DNA of 8,087 nt, taken from NCBI GenBank assembly GCA_027080545.1, contig JALWRV010000099.1:1-8087 (forward strand), given 5' to 3'. The position numbers and the translations under genes are program-made. This DNA comes from Parvularculaceae bacterium. GTDB lineage: Bacteria; Pseudomonadota; Alphaproteobacteria; Caulobacterales; Parvularculaceae. Of the stretch, positions 1 through 6,479 are shown piece after piece; the first letter of the stretch is position 1; every line of letters starts with the position of its first letter. The notes below the pieces were generated by a model. The model saw nothing but the letters and a program-made list of their open reading frames with translations. It was not told where the DNA came from and did no database searches.

Positions 1-974
1 TTCGCGCCCTTTATTCAAGTGGGTTGATCTGGTCTGGGATTGTGGCAGTCATGGTGACCCTGCTTAGCTTGATGGCCTATCCCAACTATCTTGGGGGGGT
101 GACTGCCTTGATGCGTGACATTTATGTGCCGGTGCGGGCCGGGGCGGGCACCAGTGGTGGTCTGTTGGTTCATATCTTGTTGGTTTTAGTCAAGACGGTT
201 GCGCTCTATCCGTTGGTGGGGATCATTGCAACGCTGATCTGGGCCCCAAAGGGGCCTGGGCGGTGCGTGGTTTTTCTTTTATCTTTGATGTCTGGGGCTT
301 ATTTGCTGGTTTATTTATTGCAGGGGAAATATTTTAATTATCATATTTTGCCGGCGGCTTTTTATGGCTTCTTGGCGTTGACTTTGGCGACTATTCAATA
401 TGCGCTGAAATTGCGCCAATCAATGGGCGGGCCGAAGCTTCATGGGTCAGGATCGGGTGGCATGTGGGGCCATATGTCGGGCTACATATTGCCTATCGTG
501 TCGGCTTTGCTTATGGGGGGGCTGGTCATCTTTGGGGCGATTAAGTTGACCCTGAAGTTTAATGACCATCACCTTGTTATAAAAGATTATCGCTGGGCCG
601 ATGGGCTGGAATATCCAACGGCAATGGCGGTCTCGCCGATTATTGCCACTGGTTTTCCGGCGGCAAGACAGGTGCGGGCCAAATGGATTGATCGTATTCA
701 CTCGCAATGGGCTGCGCGCTATGCCCGCGTGGCGATGGGGCGGGCCCATGACCCGGAAAAATTGGCGCTTTATCAATCCTATTTTGAAGCCGAGATTGAG
801 CGCACCTTACGGCTTATTCGGGAACAAAAGCCGGACCTTATTTTCCAATGCGAAGCCAGAGTTTGCCAATGGCTGAATGCTGAAATAAGTGCCCGTGCGC
901 CTGATCTCTATGTCCCCTATGAAGTGGTCTATCGCGACGGACCTCTAGTGATTTGGCGCCGCCGGGAAGGCTGA
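1..974 (+). CDS. Multi-pass membrane protein, probable GT-C-like glycosyltransferase (5' end outside window)
   Basis: The reading frame is open from the first bases to the TGA at 972-974, so the gene is cut by the window edge; the TTG at 24 is probably internal. About 320 residues are visible. Numbered from that TTG, hydrophobic segments lie near 1-26, 47-75 (perhaps two helices), 81-100, 104-130 and 151-176, followed by a soluble C-terminal region of about 140 residues. The G-K-x-F-N-Y-H-x-L-P-A stretch at the fourth segment resembles the conserved patch seen in late helices of polytopic lipid-linked-sugar glycosyltransferases. The C-terminal region, with a G-F-P motif and a D-L-I-F strand, fits the periplasmic tail of such proteins. 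The sugar donor and acceptor cannot be told, because the N-terminal catalytic part is missing. It could instead be a membrane protein of unknown function. An intrinsic terminator follows directly. Confidence 0.6.
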   Translation, partial: RALYSSGLIWSGIVAVMVTLLSLMAYPNYLGGVTALMRDIYVPVRAGAGTSGGLLVHILLVLVKTVALYPLVGIIATLIWAPKGPGRCVVFLLSLMSGAYLLVYLLQGKYFNYHILPAAFYGFLALTLATIQYALKLRQSMGGPKLHGSGSGGMWGHMSGYILPIVSALLMGGLVIFGAIKLTLKFNDHHLVIKDYRWADGLEYPTAMAVSPIIATGFPAARQVRAKWIDRIHSQWAARYARVAMGRAHDPEKLALYQSYFEAEIERTLRLIREQKPDLIFQCEARVCQWLNAEISARAPDLYVPYEVVYRDGPLVIWRRREG

Positions 975-1000
975 TTTTGCCTCTATTGAGGGATGGGCGG

Positions 1001-1029
1001 GGCCTTGATTCGCCTCCAAGGCCTTTTTT
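1001..1029 (+). terminator. Rho-independent terminator after the membrane protein gene
   Basis: A perfect 7-bp stem pairs GGCCTTG (1001-1007) with CAAGGCC (1017-1023) around a 9-base loop, followed at once by six T residues (1024-1029). It starts 26 bases after the stop codon of the membrane protein and 42 bases before the lipoprotein start. This is the best terminator in the window and separates the two transcription units. Confidence 0.88.
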
Positions 1030-1071
1030 GCCTATGATGGCATTTGGTTGATGTGAGGAGAGCCAAATTCC

Positions 1072-1917
1072 ATGAAACAGAAAATGATCTATATTGTCGT
1101 TATTGTGTCCGCTTCAATGTTGGTGCTGGCCTCCTGTGCCAGTGGGCCGCAATCTGACCCAGTGTTCCGGGATGATGCACCAGCGGTGCCGCCAAGCTCG
1201 GGGGGTGGGGCGCAAATGCCGTCGCAACAGCCATCAACCCCAGCCCCAACACCAAAAGGGCGCCAGCTAACGGGTAAGGCGCTTTATGGGCGCATGTCCG
1301 GGCTCTCTTATAATGGGTGCTACCCGGACGGTTCGACCTTTGCTGAAACCACCCTTAGCGATGGGCGCTTGCGTGATGATGCTGGTGGCGGTTCGATTGT
1401 TGGCAATTGGAATGTCTCTGGGGATAGTTTGTGTTTTGATCAAAATAACCAGCAAACTTGCGTCTTGACCTATGAGGATAATCGCGGGCTGCATTTTTAT
1501 TTGAAAGAGAACGGTGCTTATATTGCCTCGACCGTTTGTCCCATGGATATGAGTGCAGGCCCATCGCAACCCGTGCCGCCTTCACAACCGCAAGGACCAG
1601 CGGTTTCGGGTATGAAGGGCAATCAGTTGCGTGGTCAGGATCTCTATAGCCAGATGTCGGGCTTGTCCTATGCCGGTTGCTATCCCGATGGTACCCGCTT
1701 TAAGGAGACGACTTTGGCCAATGGGCAGGTACGTAATGATGAAAATGATCAAACATCTGCCAGCTGGTCAGTAAGCGGGGATATGTTGTGTTATAATAAT
1801 CCGGGGGCGGATCAGCCTTTTTGCGTCTATGTATCGCGGGACCGTCAGGGCTTGCATTTTTACGAAAAAGAATCCGGCCAATATGTTGCCTCTACCGTTT
1901 GTCCCATGCAGCCTTAA
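1072..1917 (+). CDS. Lipoprotein with two copies of a four-cysteine domain
   Basis: The 281-residue product begins with a short basic N-terminus, a hydrophobic core (residues 5-20) and the lipobox L-A-S-C, so Cys22 should be lipidated and the mature protein anchored to a membrane, probably the outer one. Residues 23-64 are a Pro/Ser/Gln-rich tether. Two homologous domains follow at about 65-158 and 185-279, joined by a second Pro-rich linker. Each contains M-S-G-L-S-Y-x-G-C-Y-P-D-G, a W-x-V-S-G-D-x-L-C strand, G-L-H-F-Y and a terminal A-S-T-V-C-P-M. The cysteines fall at 83, 121, 130, 156 and 203, 240, 251, 277, which suggests two disulfides per domain in the periplasm. The Y-x-P-D-G and W-x-V-x-G-D-x-L-C pattern resembles small beta-rich domains of unknown function in alphaproteobacteria. 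I cannot assign a role. The start is set by GAGGAG at 1055-1060, 11 bases upstream. It is probably co-transcribed with the cupin gene. Confidence 0.85.
   Translation: MKQKMIYIVVIVSASMLVLASCASGPQSDPVFRDDAPAVPPSSGGGAQMPSQQPSTPAPTPKGRQLTGKALYGRMSGLSYNGCYPDGSTFAETTLSDGRLRDDAGGGSIVGNWNVSGDSLCFDQNNQQTCVLTYEDNRGLHFYLKENGAYIASTVCPMDMSAGPSQPVPPSQPQGPAVSGMKGNQLRGQDLYSQMSGLSYAGCYPDGTRFKETTLANGQVRNDENDQTSASWSVSGDMLCYNNPGADQPFCVYVSRDRQGLHFYEKESGQYVASTVCPMQP
1264..1908 (+). repeat. Internal tandem domain duplication in the lipoprotein gene
   Basis: The stretches 1264-1545 and 1624-1908 encode two aligned domains of about 94 and 95 residues with roughly half their residues identical by eye. All four cysteines and the aromatic and glycine positions are conserved. 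The copies have drifted at the nucleotide level, so this is an old duplication and not a recent or slipping repeat. The 26-residue spacer between them is Pro/Gln/Ser-rich. Confidence 0.88.
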
Positions 1918-1921
1918 GGAG
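1916..1921 (+). promoter_or_regulatory. Ribosome binding site overlapping the lipoprotein stop codon
   Basis: AAGGAG at 1916-1921 uses the last two bases of the lipoprotein TAA and sits 5 bases before the GTG at 1927. It decides the GTG start of the cupin gene and implies translational coupling of the two genes. Confidence 0.78.
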
Positions 1922-1926
1922 CGCTT

Positions 1927-2421
1927 GTGGCCCTTAAGTTAAATCCGGTGCGCCATTTGCAAAGTCTGAAACGCACCGCCTTTTCCCATGGGAAGAAATT
2001 TGCATCGGAAGATGCGCCGGTTGCGGAACCTCTTGGTTTGAAACAAATCGGGGCGGTTTATACGGTGGTGCCGCCCGGGAAATCCGCTTGTCCTTTCCAT
2101 GTGCATCATATGGAAGACGAGATGTTCGTGATCTTGTCAGGGGTTGGCTCTTATCGTTTTGGGGATGAGGTTTATGCGGTCAAAGCGGGGGATGTTTTGG
2201 GGGGCCCTGCGGGAGGGACTGAATTTGCCCATCAGCTTGTTAATGTTGGGGCGGAACCTTTGTGTTATTTGGCGGTCTCTTCGATCAGCGATACAGAAGT
2301 TTGCGAATTTCCCGATAGCGGAAAATTTTCTGTACGCTCGCGGCGTTCTTCAGCATTGCGTTTTTCTTTTGTGGGGCGGCGGGAGGATGAGGTCGATTAT
2401 TTCGATGGCGAAGAGCGCTAG
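1927..2421 (+). CDS. Small single-domain cupin protein
   Basis: A 164-residue soluble protein without a signal peptide. Both cupin motifs are visible. Motif 1 runs from Gly51 through His58-x-His60, Glu65 and Gly72; motif 2 runs from Gly88 through Pro94-x-Gly96, His102 and Asn106. The spacing departs slightly from the canonical pattern in both motifs. His58, His60, Glu65 and His102 would be the metal ligands of the beta barrel, so a metal-binding cupin is likely. The C-terminal tail ends in an acidic stretch containing D-Y-F-D-G-E, a type of ending seen in stand-alone cupins of this size. Cupins of this class include sugar-binding, isomerase, dioxygenase and purely sensory proteins, so the substrate cannot be named. 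The GTG start is preferred because of the AAGGAG 5 bases upstream. It lies 9 bases after the lipoprotein stop and is probably the second gene of that operon. A cytosolic protein beside a lipoprotein need not share its function. Confidence 0.87.
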   Translation: MALKLNPVRHLQSLKRTAFSHGKKFASEDAPVAEPLGLKQIGAVYTVVPPGKSACPFHVHHMEDEMFVILSGVGSYRFGDEVYAVKAGDVLGGPAGGTEFAHQLVNVGAEPLCYLAVSSISDTEVCEFPDSGKFSVRSRRSSALRFSFVGRREDEVDYFDGEER

Positions 2422-2442
2422 ATGAGAATAAACTGTCTAAAT

Positions 2443-2481
2443 CTGGGCGGTTTTCGGCATTTGGGCCCAGGATATCTTTTT
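2443..2481 (+). terminator. Weak terminator candidate after the cupin gene
   Basis: CTGGGC (2443-2448) can pair with GCCCAG (2465-2470) around a 16-base loop, and a five-T run lies at 2477-2481, six bases beyond the stem. The large loop and the offset T-run make it a poor intrinsic terminator. Its place 21 bases after the cupin stop is the main argument for it. Confidence 0.33.
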
Positions 2482-2513
2482 AGAGCATTTTTTGCCGCGA
2501 TTTAATGGAGGCC

Positions 2514-2593
2514 GAAGGCTGGAACGGTTTGACGCGATGGGCCGATTCAGGGCTTAGCTGATGAGATTTCGTTTCCGTTTCGAGCCAGCCTTC
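2514..2593. repeat. Imperfect inverted repeat / hairpin element in the 2422-2597 gap
   Basis: GAAGGCTGG (2514-2522) is perfectly complementary to CCAGCCTTC (2585-2593). The next bases inward, AACGG (2523-2527), pair with CCGTT (2575-2579), giving 14 bp interrupted only by a 5-base bulge (2580-2584). The loop of about 47 bases contains TTGACG (2529-2534), a possible -35 box, but I see no convincing -10 box after it. The right arm ends four bases before the ATG at 2598. The left flank TAGAGCATTTTTT (2481-2493) resembles starts of short intergenic repeats that recur in alphaproteobacterial genomes. Both a mobile palindromic repeat and a structured 5' leader are possible. Apart from this element and the weak terminator, the 176-base gap shows nothing. 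Confidence 0.5.
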
Positions 2594-2597
2594 ACCC

Positions 2598-3899
2598 ATG
2601 CGCCTTGCCCAAAAATATAAAACCCGTTTGAGCCTCTTGTTGGTCAGCCTTTTTGGCGGCACGGGGCTTTGGCTTGTTGGGGGGGCTGGGGTTGGCCCAG
2701 CGTTGGCCGATGGCGCTGATTTGGCCGAGGTGGTGGATTTACGGGTTGGCGAGAATGATCAGGCCAGTCGATTGGTGATTGTGTGCGATGGCCCCTGTAG
2801 GGCTGAAATTGCGGGGGATGGGTTTCATTTGAGCGGGCTTGATAGCGACATGATGGTCGATTTGAGCGAGCGGGGTGGGTTCATTCGCACCCTCAGCCTC
2901 AGGCCCGATAGCAGCGGCACCTATTTATCCGTGGAGACGGACGCCAAGCCGGACAATGTAGCCATTGTTACATGTGGGGATGCGGCGCAGATCTGTATTG
3001 ATTTTCTAAAACCGGTGGCAAATAGGGGAGCGGCTGTAACCTCAAGCGCCTCTGCGGCAGTCTCGCCTGCGCCAAAACCGGAACCGCGCTCTAAGCCGAC
3101 CCCGGCCGAACCGCCCGTCGCCGCTGCCGGGCCGCCACCCTTGCCAACCCCGAAGCCGCATAACAGGCCTGAGGAGGCGCCCCGCAACGCCTCTTTGAGA
3201 ATGACGGCTAGCGGGTCTGTTTCCGGTGGCGATGGGCAGGCTTTGCCAACACCGGCTCTGGCTTCTGGGGCCAAGCCACCCATCAGATTGCGCAAGGCCA
3301 GCACCTTACCCCAATCTGCGCCCCAACCTGCTGGTTCTAAACCTGCTGTTTCTGCGCCTGGCATATCCAAGCCGGTTCCCACCGCCCCTAGAGAACAAGC
3401 CCCGCCTGCAGATAGTGCTGCAGACAGTTCTGCGAGCGCCAAGCCGCGTCTGCGCACGGATCTTGGATCACCAATAGTTACCGAACTATCACAGACCAAG
3501 CCCGTGGCTGCGCAGGCTGATTCTTTTTCTAAAAATAATGGCGGGCCGAAGCAGGCGGTCCGGATGATTATGAACAAGGAGGCGATTTCGTTTCTTTCGC
3601 AAGAAACCGGCCTCGCGCTTACCCCGGCGGCCTGCACATCGGCACAAACCATTTTGCAAAAAGATGCTTGGGATTTGGAAAGCTATCGGCTGTTTTCTTT
3701 GTGTCTGGCGGCGGCGGGCCATGAGGAACAAGCCTATGGTTTGCTCACCCGTTTGGAAAAATACGCCCCCGATGATGCCCTAGCCAAACAGGCCAAGGCG
3801 GCGATTATGGCGCTTAGCCTTGGGCGATCAGAAACCGGGTTGAGCATGGGGGATACCCCAAAGGCTGATGATGTGGCGCCGCATTTACGCTTGCGCTAA
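2598..3899 (+). CDS. Secreted AMIN-like / proline-rich / helical-repeat protein
   Basis: A 433-residue protein with a Sec signal peptide: basic residues 2-10, a hydrophobic core about 11-32 and a likely cleavage after A-L-A at 37. Residues 41-138 (V-V-D-L-R-V-G-E-N-D then S-R-L-V-I and alternating strands) resemble an AMIN domain, the beta-sandwich that targets amidases and secretins to septal peptidoglycan or the outer membrane. Cys63/Cys67 and Cys126/Cys133 could form disulfides. Residues about 145-315 are a Pro/Ala/Ser/Lys-rich low-complexity linker. Residues 320-408 are helical with one or two TPR-like helix pairs, including L-x-x-Y-x-L-F-x-L-C-L-A-A-A-G-x-x-x-x-A-Y. No amidase catalytic domain is present, so a structural or adaptor role in the periplasm is inferred. 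The ATG at 2598 is the first start after an in-frame stop at 2562-2564, but it has no Shine-Dalgarno sequence. I do not recognise a named family. Confidence 0.8.
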   Translation: MRLAQKYKTRLSLLLVSLFGGTGLWLVGGAGVGPALADGADLAEVVDLRVGENDQASRLVIVCDGPCRAEIAGDGFHLSGLDSDMMVDLSERGGFIRTLSLRPDSSGTYLSVETDAKPDNVAIVTCGDAAQICIDFLKPVANRGAAVTSSASAAVSPAPKPEPRSKPTPAEPPVAAAGPPPLPTPKPHNRPEEAPRNASLRMTASGSVSGGDGQALPTPALASGAKPPIRLRKASTLPQSAPQPAGSKPAVSAPGISKPVPTAPREQAPPADSAADSSASAKPRLRTDLGSPIVTELSQTKPVAAQADSFSKNNGGPKQAVRMIMNKEAISFLSQETGLALTPAACTSAQTILQKDAWDLESYRLFSLCLAAAGHEEQAYGLLTRLEKYAPDDALAKQAKAAIMALSLGRSETGLSMGDTPKADDVAPHLRLR

Positions 3900-3914
3900 C
3901 CTGTTTTAGTGGCC

Positions 3915-3943
3915 TTGACCCCGTAGCGGGAGGTGGCTAGCGT
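3915..3943 (+). promoter_or_regulatory. Weak sigma-70-type promoter candidate for glyQ
   Basis: TTGACC (3915-3920) is a good -35 match and is followed, after 17 bases, by TAGCGT (3938-3943), a poor -10 match. The 131-base gap before glyQ is long enough for its own promoter. An inverted repeat AGGTGGC (3931-3937) / GCCACCT (3999-4005) overlaps the spacer of this candidate and could be an operator or part of a leader fold. This is a weak inference from box matching only. Confidence 0.22.
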
Positions 3944-4030
3944 CCGGCAAGCCTTATCGGCCAGCGCCTCATGGCGATCGTTCGACACCACCCAATAGGC
4001 CACCTAACAGCCACCACCAAAAGAGTGATC

Positions 4031-4993
4031 ATGACCAGTAAGAATGTCTCCGAAGACAAGAAAAAACGCTCCTTTCAAGGGTTGATCATGGCCCTGCAAG
4101 ATTATTGGGCTGATCAGGGCTGTGTGATTTTGCAGCCCTATGACATGGAAATGGGGGCGGGTACCTTTCATCCAGCGACTACGTTGCGCTCGCTGGGGCC
4201 AAAGCCGTGGAAGGCCGCTTATGTGCAGCCCTGCCGCCGCCCCACGGATGGGCGCTATGGGGCCAACCCCAACCGCTTTCAGCATTATTATCAGTTTCAA
4301 GTGGTGCTCAAGCCAAGCCCGGATAATATTCAAGAGCTTTATCTCGGCTCCCTTGATAGGATCGGTATTGATCGTACTCTCCACGATATTCGTTTTGTGG
4401 AAGATGATTGGGAAAGCCCGACCTTGGGGGCGTGGGGGCTGGGCTGGGAGGTCTGGTGCGATGGTATGGAAGTGTCGCAATTTACTTACTTCCAACAGGT
4501 TGGCGGTTTTGATTGTAAACCAGTGACAGGCGAAATTACCTATGGGCTGGAACGCTTGGCCATGTATGTTCAGGGTACGGATAATGGTTTTGATCTGGAC
4601 TTTAATGGGGCTGAGGGCGACGATGCCATGAGTTATGGGGATGTCTTTCACCAGCAAGAGGTGGAATTTTCCGGCTATAATTTCGAACTTGCGGATGTTG
4701 GTGTTTTACTGGAACAGTTTAATCAGGCGGAAGCGGCCTGTCTGGCGATTATTGAGGCCGGCAAGAAGGCGGGCAAGTCCTATGCATTGCCAGCCTATGA
4801 TCAGTGCATCAAAGCATCACATTTGTTCAATCTATTGGATGCCCGTGGGGTTATCTCGGTAACCGAGCGTCAATCCTATATTTTACGGGTGCGCACCCTG
4901 TCAAAAGCCTGTTGCGAGGCTTGGCTGGAGAGCCCGCAAGGGCGCACCGCTGGGGCCGGTGTGATTGATTTTGAGGGAAAAGTAACGGCATAA
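4031..4993 (+). CDS. glyQ: Glycine--tRNA ligase alpha subunit
   Basis: GlyQ is the catalytic subunit of the bacterial alpha2-beta2 glycyl-tRNA synthetase, which joins glycine to tRNA-Gly with ATP in the cytosol. The 320-residue product, a little longer than the 303 residues of E. coli GlyQ, shows the family blocks in order: F-Q-G-L-I-x-x-L-Q-D-Y-W (residues 15-26), R-R-P-T-D-G-R-Y-G (69-77), the motif-2-like V-E-D-D-W-E-S-P-T-L-G-A-W-G-L-G-W-E-V (123-141), E-I-T-Y-G-L-E-R-L-A (168-177) and S-V-T-E-R-Q near the C-terminus. Two changes stand out from the E. coli sequence as I recall it: Cys68 replaces Ser before R-R-P, and Ala replaces Glu in the G-x-N-P-N-R patch. An in-frame ATG at 3971 would add 20 residues unlike the family, so 4031 is preferred; AAGAG lies 5 bases upstream. 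The usual partner glyS does not follow; the next gene is a symporter. Confidence 0.96.
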   Translation: MTSKNVSEDKKKRSFQGLIMALQDYWADQGCVILQPYDMEMGAGTFHPATTLRSLGPKPWKAAYVQPCRRPTDGRYGANPNRFQHYYQFQVVLKPSPDNIQELYLGSLDRIGIDRTLHDIRFVEDDWESPTLGAWGLGWEVWCDGMEVSQFTYFQQVGGFDCKPVTGEITYGLERLAMYVQGTDNGFDLDFNGAEGDDAMSYGDVFHQQEVEFSGYNFELADVGVLLEQFNQAEAACLAIIEAGKKAGKSYALPAYDQCIKASHLFNLLDARGVISVTERQSYILRVRTLSKACCEAWLESPQGRTAGAGVIDFEGKVTA

Positions 4994-5050
4994 TCCTGAA
5001 AAAAGGACGAGATTTGGCCCCTCAACCCTTGCCCGTCCTTCGCCAAGCCT

Positions 5051-5056
5051 GAGGAG
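5051..5056 (+). promoter_or_regulatory. Shine-Dalgarno that points to an ATT start for the symporter
   Basis: GAGGAG at 5051-5056 is the only strong ribosome binding site between glyQ and the symporter. Seven bases downstream is ATT (5064-5066), in frame with the symporter and just before residues that match the family's N-terminal helix. No ATG, GTG or TTG exists in frame between this site and 5124, where a GTG without any upstream Shine-Dalgarno occurs. Confidence 0.6.
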
Positions 5057-5063
5057 TTTTCTC

Positions 5064-6479
5064 ATTACCCCAGCCGAACAGATCGACGCCGCCTTCAAGC
5101 CATTTTCCGATGCGCTCTCTAGCGTGGTGTTTTATGCTGTCGATATTGGGGGGGTGAGCTTGCCCTTGGTGGTGGTGTGGTTGATGGTTGCCGCCTTGGT
5201 TTTGACGGTGCGTCTTGGTTTTATCAATTTGCGGGGCTTTGGCCATGGTTGGAGCTTGGTTTTTTCCGGTAAAAAACGCCATCATGAGCCGGGGGAAATT
5301 TCTCATTTCGAAGCCTTGTCGTCGGCGCTTTCGGGCACGGTGGGGCTGGGGAATATAGCGTCGGTACCGGTGGCTTTGGCACTGGGGGGACCAGGGGCTT
5401 TGTTCTGGATGATCATGGCCGGCTTTTTTGGCATGAGCAGCAAATTTGCCGAATGTGCCTTGGCGGTAAAATATCGCCAGATCGATGACACGGGCAAGGT
5501 CTTTGGCGGACCCATGTATTATATTGAGGCGGTATTCAAGCGCCTGAATTTGGGTTGGCTCGGCAAGGGGCTTGCCATTGTGTTTGCGATTGCCACGGTC
5601 GGGGCATCGATCAGCGTGTTTCAGGTCAATCAGGCCTATGCGCAATTTTCCAATGTAACCGGTCTTCAGGCGCCACTGCTTTTTGGAGTGGTGATTTCGT
5701 CATTGGTGGCGGTGGTCATCTTAGGTGGCATCAAATCCATCGCCAAAGTGACCCGGGTTTTGGTGCCCTTTATGGGCCTGCTCTATTTGGGGGCAGGGTT
5801 GGTGATTGTATTGATGAATATGAGCGCCATTCCCGCGGTGGTGACGATGGTTTTTCAATCGGCCTTTGGGTTGGCCCCTGTGGGGGGCGGGCTGATCGGG
5901 GCGTTGATCAACGGGGTGCAGCGGGCGACCTATTCCAGCGAGGCAGGGGTGGGTTCCGCCGCGATTGCCCATGCGGCGGTGAAGACCAAAGACCCGTTGA
6001 CCGAAGGGTTTGTGGCCCTGTTGGAGCCTTTCATCGATACGATTGTGGTTTGTTCCATGACCGGGCTGGTAATTTTGTTGACCGGGGTGGCGGAGCCTTA
6101 TTTCTATGTGCCGAAATCGGAAATTGTCGGCATTGAATTAACGTCTGCTGCCTTTGCCTCGGCTTTTTCTTGGTTTCCGATTTTGCTTTTGGTGTCGGTT
6201 CTCTTGTTTGCCTTTTCGACTTTGGTGAGTTGGGCCCATTATGGGGCGCAGGCGGCAAGCTTTTTATTCGGGCGCACCCGCATGGTGGATGTGAGCTTCA
6301 AATTGCTCTTATGCGCCGCCCTTGCCACCGGGGCGGCATTGAAGCTGGGGTCAATTATCGATTTTATTGACTCGATGCTGTTCACCATGGCGGTGCCAAA
6401 CATTATTGCGCTTTATCTGTTACTGCCGGAACTTCATCGGGATGTGCGGATCTATTGGCGTGGGGTTAAGGGAGTTTAG
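5064..6479 (+). CDS. Sodium:alanine/glycine symporter, AGCS family
   Basis: A polytopic inner-membrane carrier of the alanine/glycine:cation symporter family (TC 2.A.25), importing alanine and/or glycine with Na+. From the ATT start the product is 471 residues, a normal family length. Family hallmarks are S-G-T-V-G-L-G-N-I-A (90-99), G-G-P-G-A-x-F-W-M (108-116), and the signature G-V-Q-R-A-T-Y-S-S-E-A-G-V-G-S (284-298) followed by A-I-A-H-A-A-V-K-T (300-308). About ten hydrophobic segments are visible. The GTG at 5124 would delete the amphipathic N-terminal helix (residues about 5-22) and has no ribosome binding site, so the ATT at 5064 behind GAGGAG is preferred; an end shifted by a sequencing error cannot be excluded. 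The spacer after glyQ is 70 bases with no forward terminator, so read-through from glyQ is plausible. The TAG touches the ATG of the thioesterase. Substrate choice between alanine and glycine is not visible; the neighbours favour glycine. Confidence 0.93.
   Translation: MTPAEQIDAAFKPFSDALSSVVFYAVDIGGVSLPLVVVWLMVAALVLTVRLGFINLRGFGHGWSLVFSGKKRHHEPGEISHFEALSSALSGTVGLGNIASVPVALALGGPGALFWMIMAGFFGMSSKFAECALAVKYRQIDDTGKVFGGPMYYIEAVFKRLNLGWLGKGLAIVFAIATVGASISVFQVNQAYAQFSNVTGLQAPLLFGVVISSLVAVVILGGIKSIAKVTRVLVPFMGLLYLGAGLVIVLMNMSAIPAVVTMVFQSAFGLAPVGGGLIGALINGVQRATYSSEAGVGSAAIAHAAVKTKDPLTEGFVALLEPFIDTIVVCSMTGLVILLTGVAEPYFYVPKSEIVGIELTSAAFASAFSWFPILLLVSVLLFAFSTLVSWAHYGAQAASFLFGRTRMVDVSFKLLLCAALATGAALKLGSIIDFIDSMLFTMAVPNIIALYLLLPELHRDVRIYWRGVKGV

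Noticed and set aside
2480..2662. A 60-codon minus-strand open frame across the inverted-repeat gap
   Set aside because: Its basic, featureless product and overlap with the start of the secreted-protein gene fit a spurious frame within a repeat element, not a gene.
2921..3652. A 243-codon open frame on the minus strand inside the secreted AMIN-like gene
   Set aside because: It is the antisense shadow of the Pro/Ala-rich linker; the GC-rich low-complexity codons suppress stops. The plus-strand gene has a signal peptide and sensible domains, and the minus frame has none.
3960..4010. GTTCGA (3979-3984), like a tRNA T-loop
   Set aside because: The flanking bases do not pair into a T-stem and no anticodon or acceptor stem can be built around it.
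3971..4030. Upstream in-frame ATG start for glyQ
   Set aside because: The extra 20 residues do not resemble the GlyQ N-terminus, and there is no ribosome binding site before 3971.
4004..4657. A 217-codon open frame on the minus strand across glyQ
   Set aside because: It is fully antisense to a confidently identified glyQ and has no recognisable protein features.
4999..5040. A 7-bp stem AAGGACG (5003-5009) / CGTCCTT (5034-5040) that reads as hairpin plus T-run on the minus strand
   Set aside because: The loop is 24 bases, no minus-strand gene ends here, and on the plus strand no T-run follows, so it is not accepted as a terminator for glyQ.
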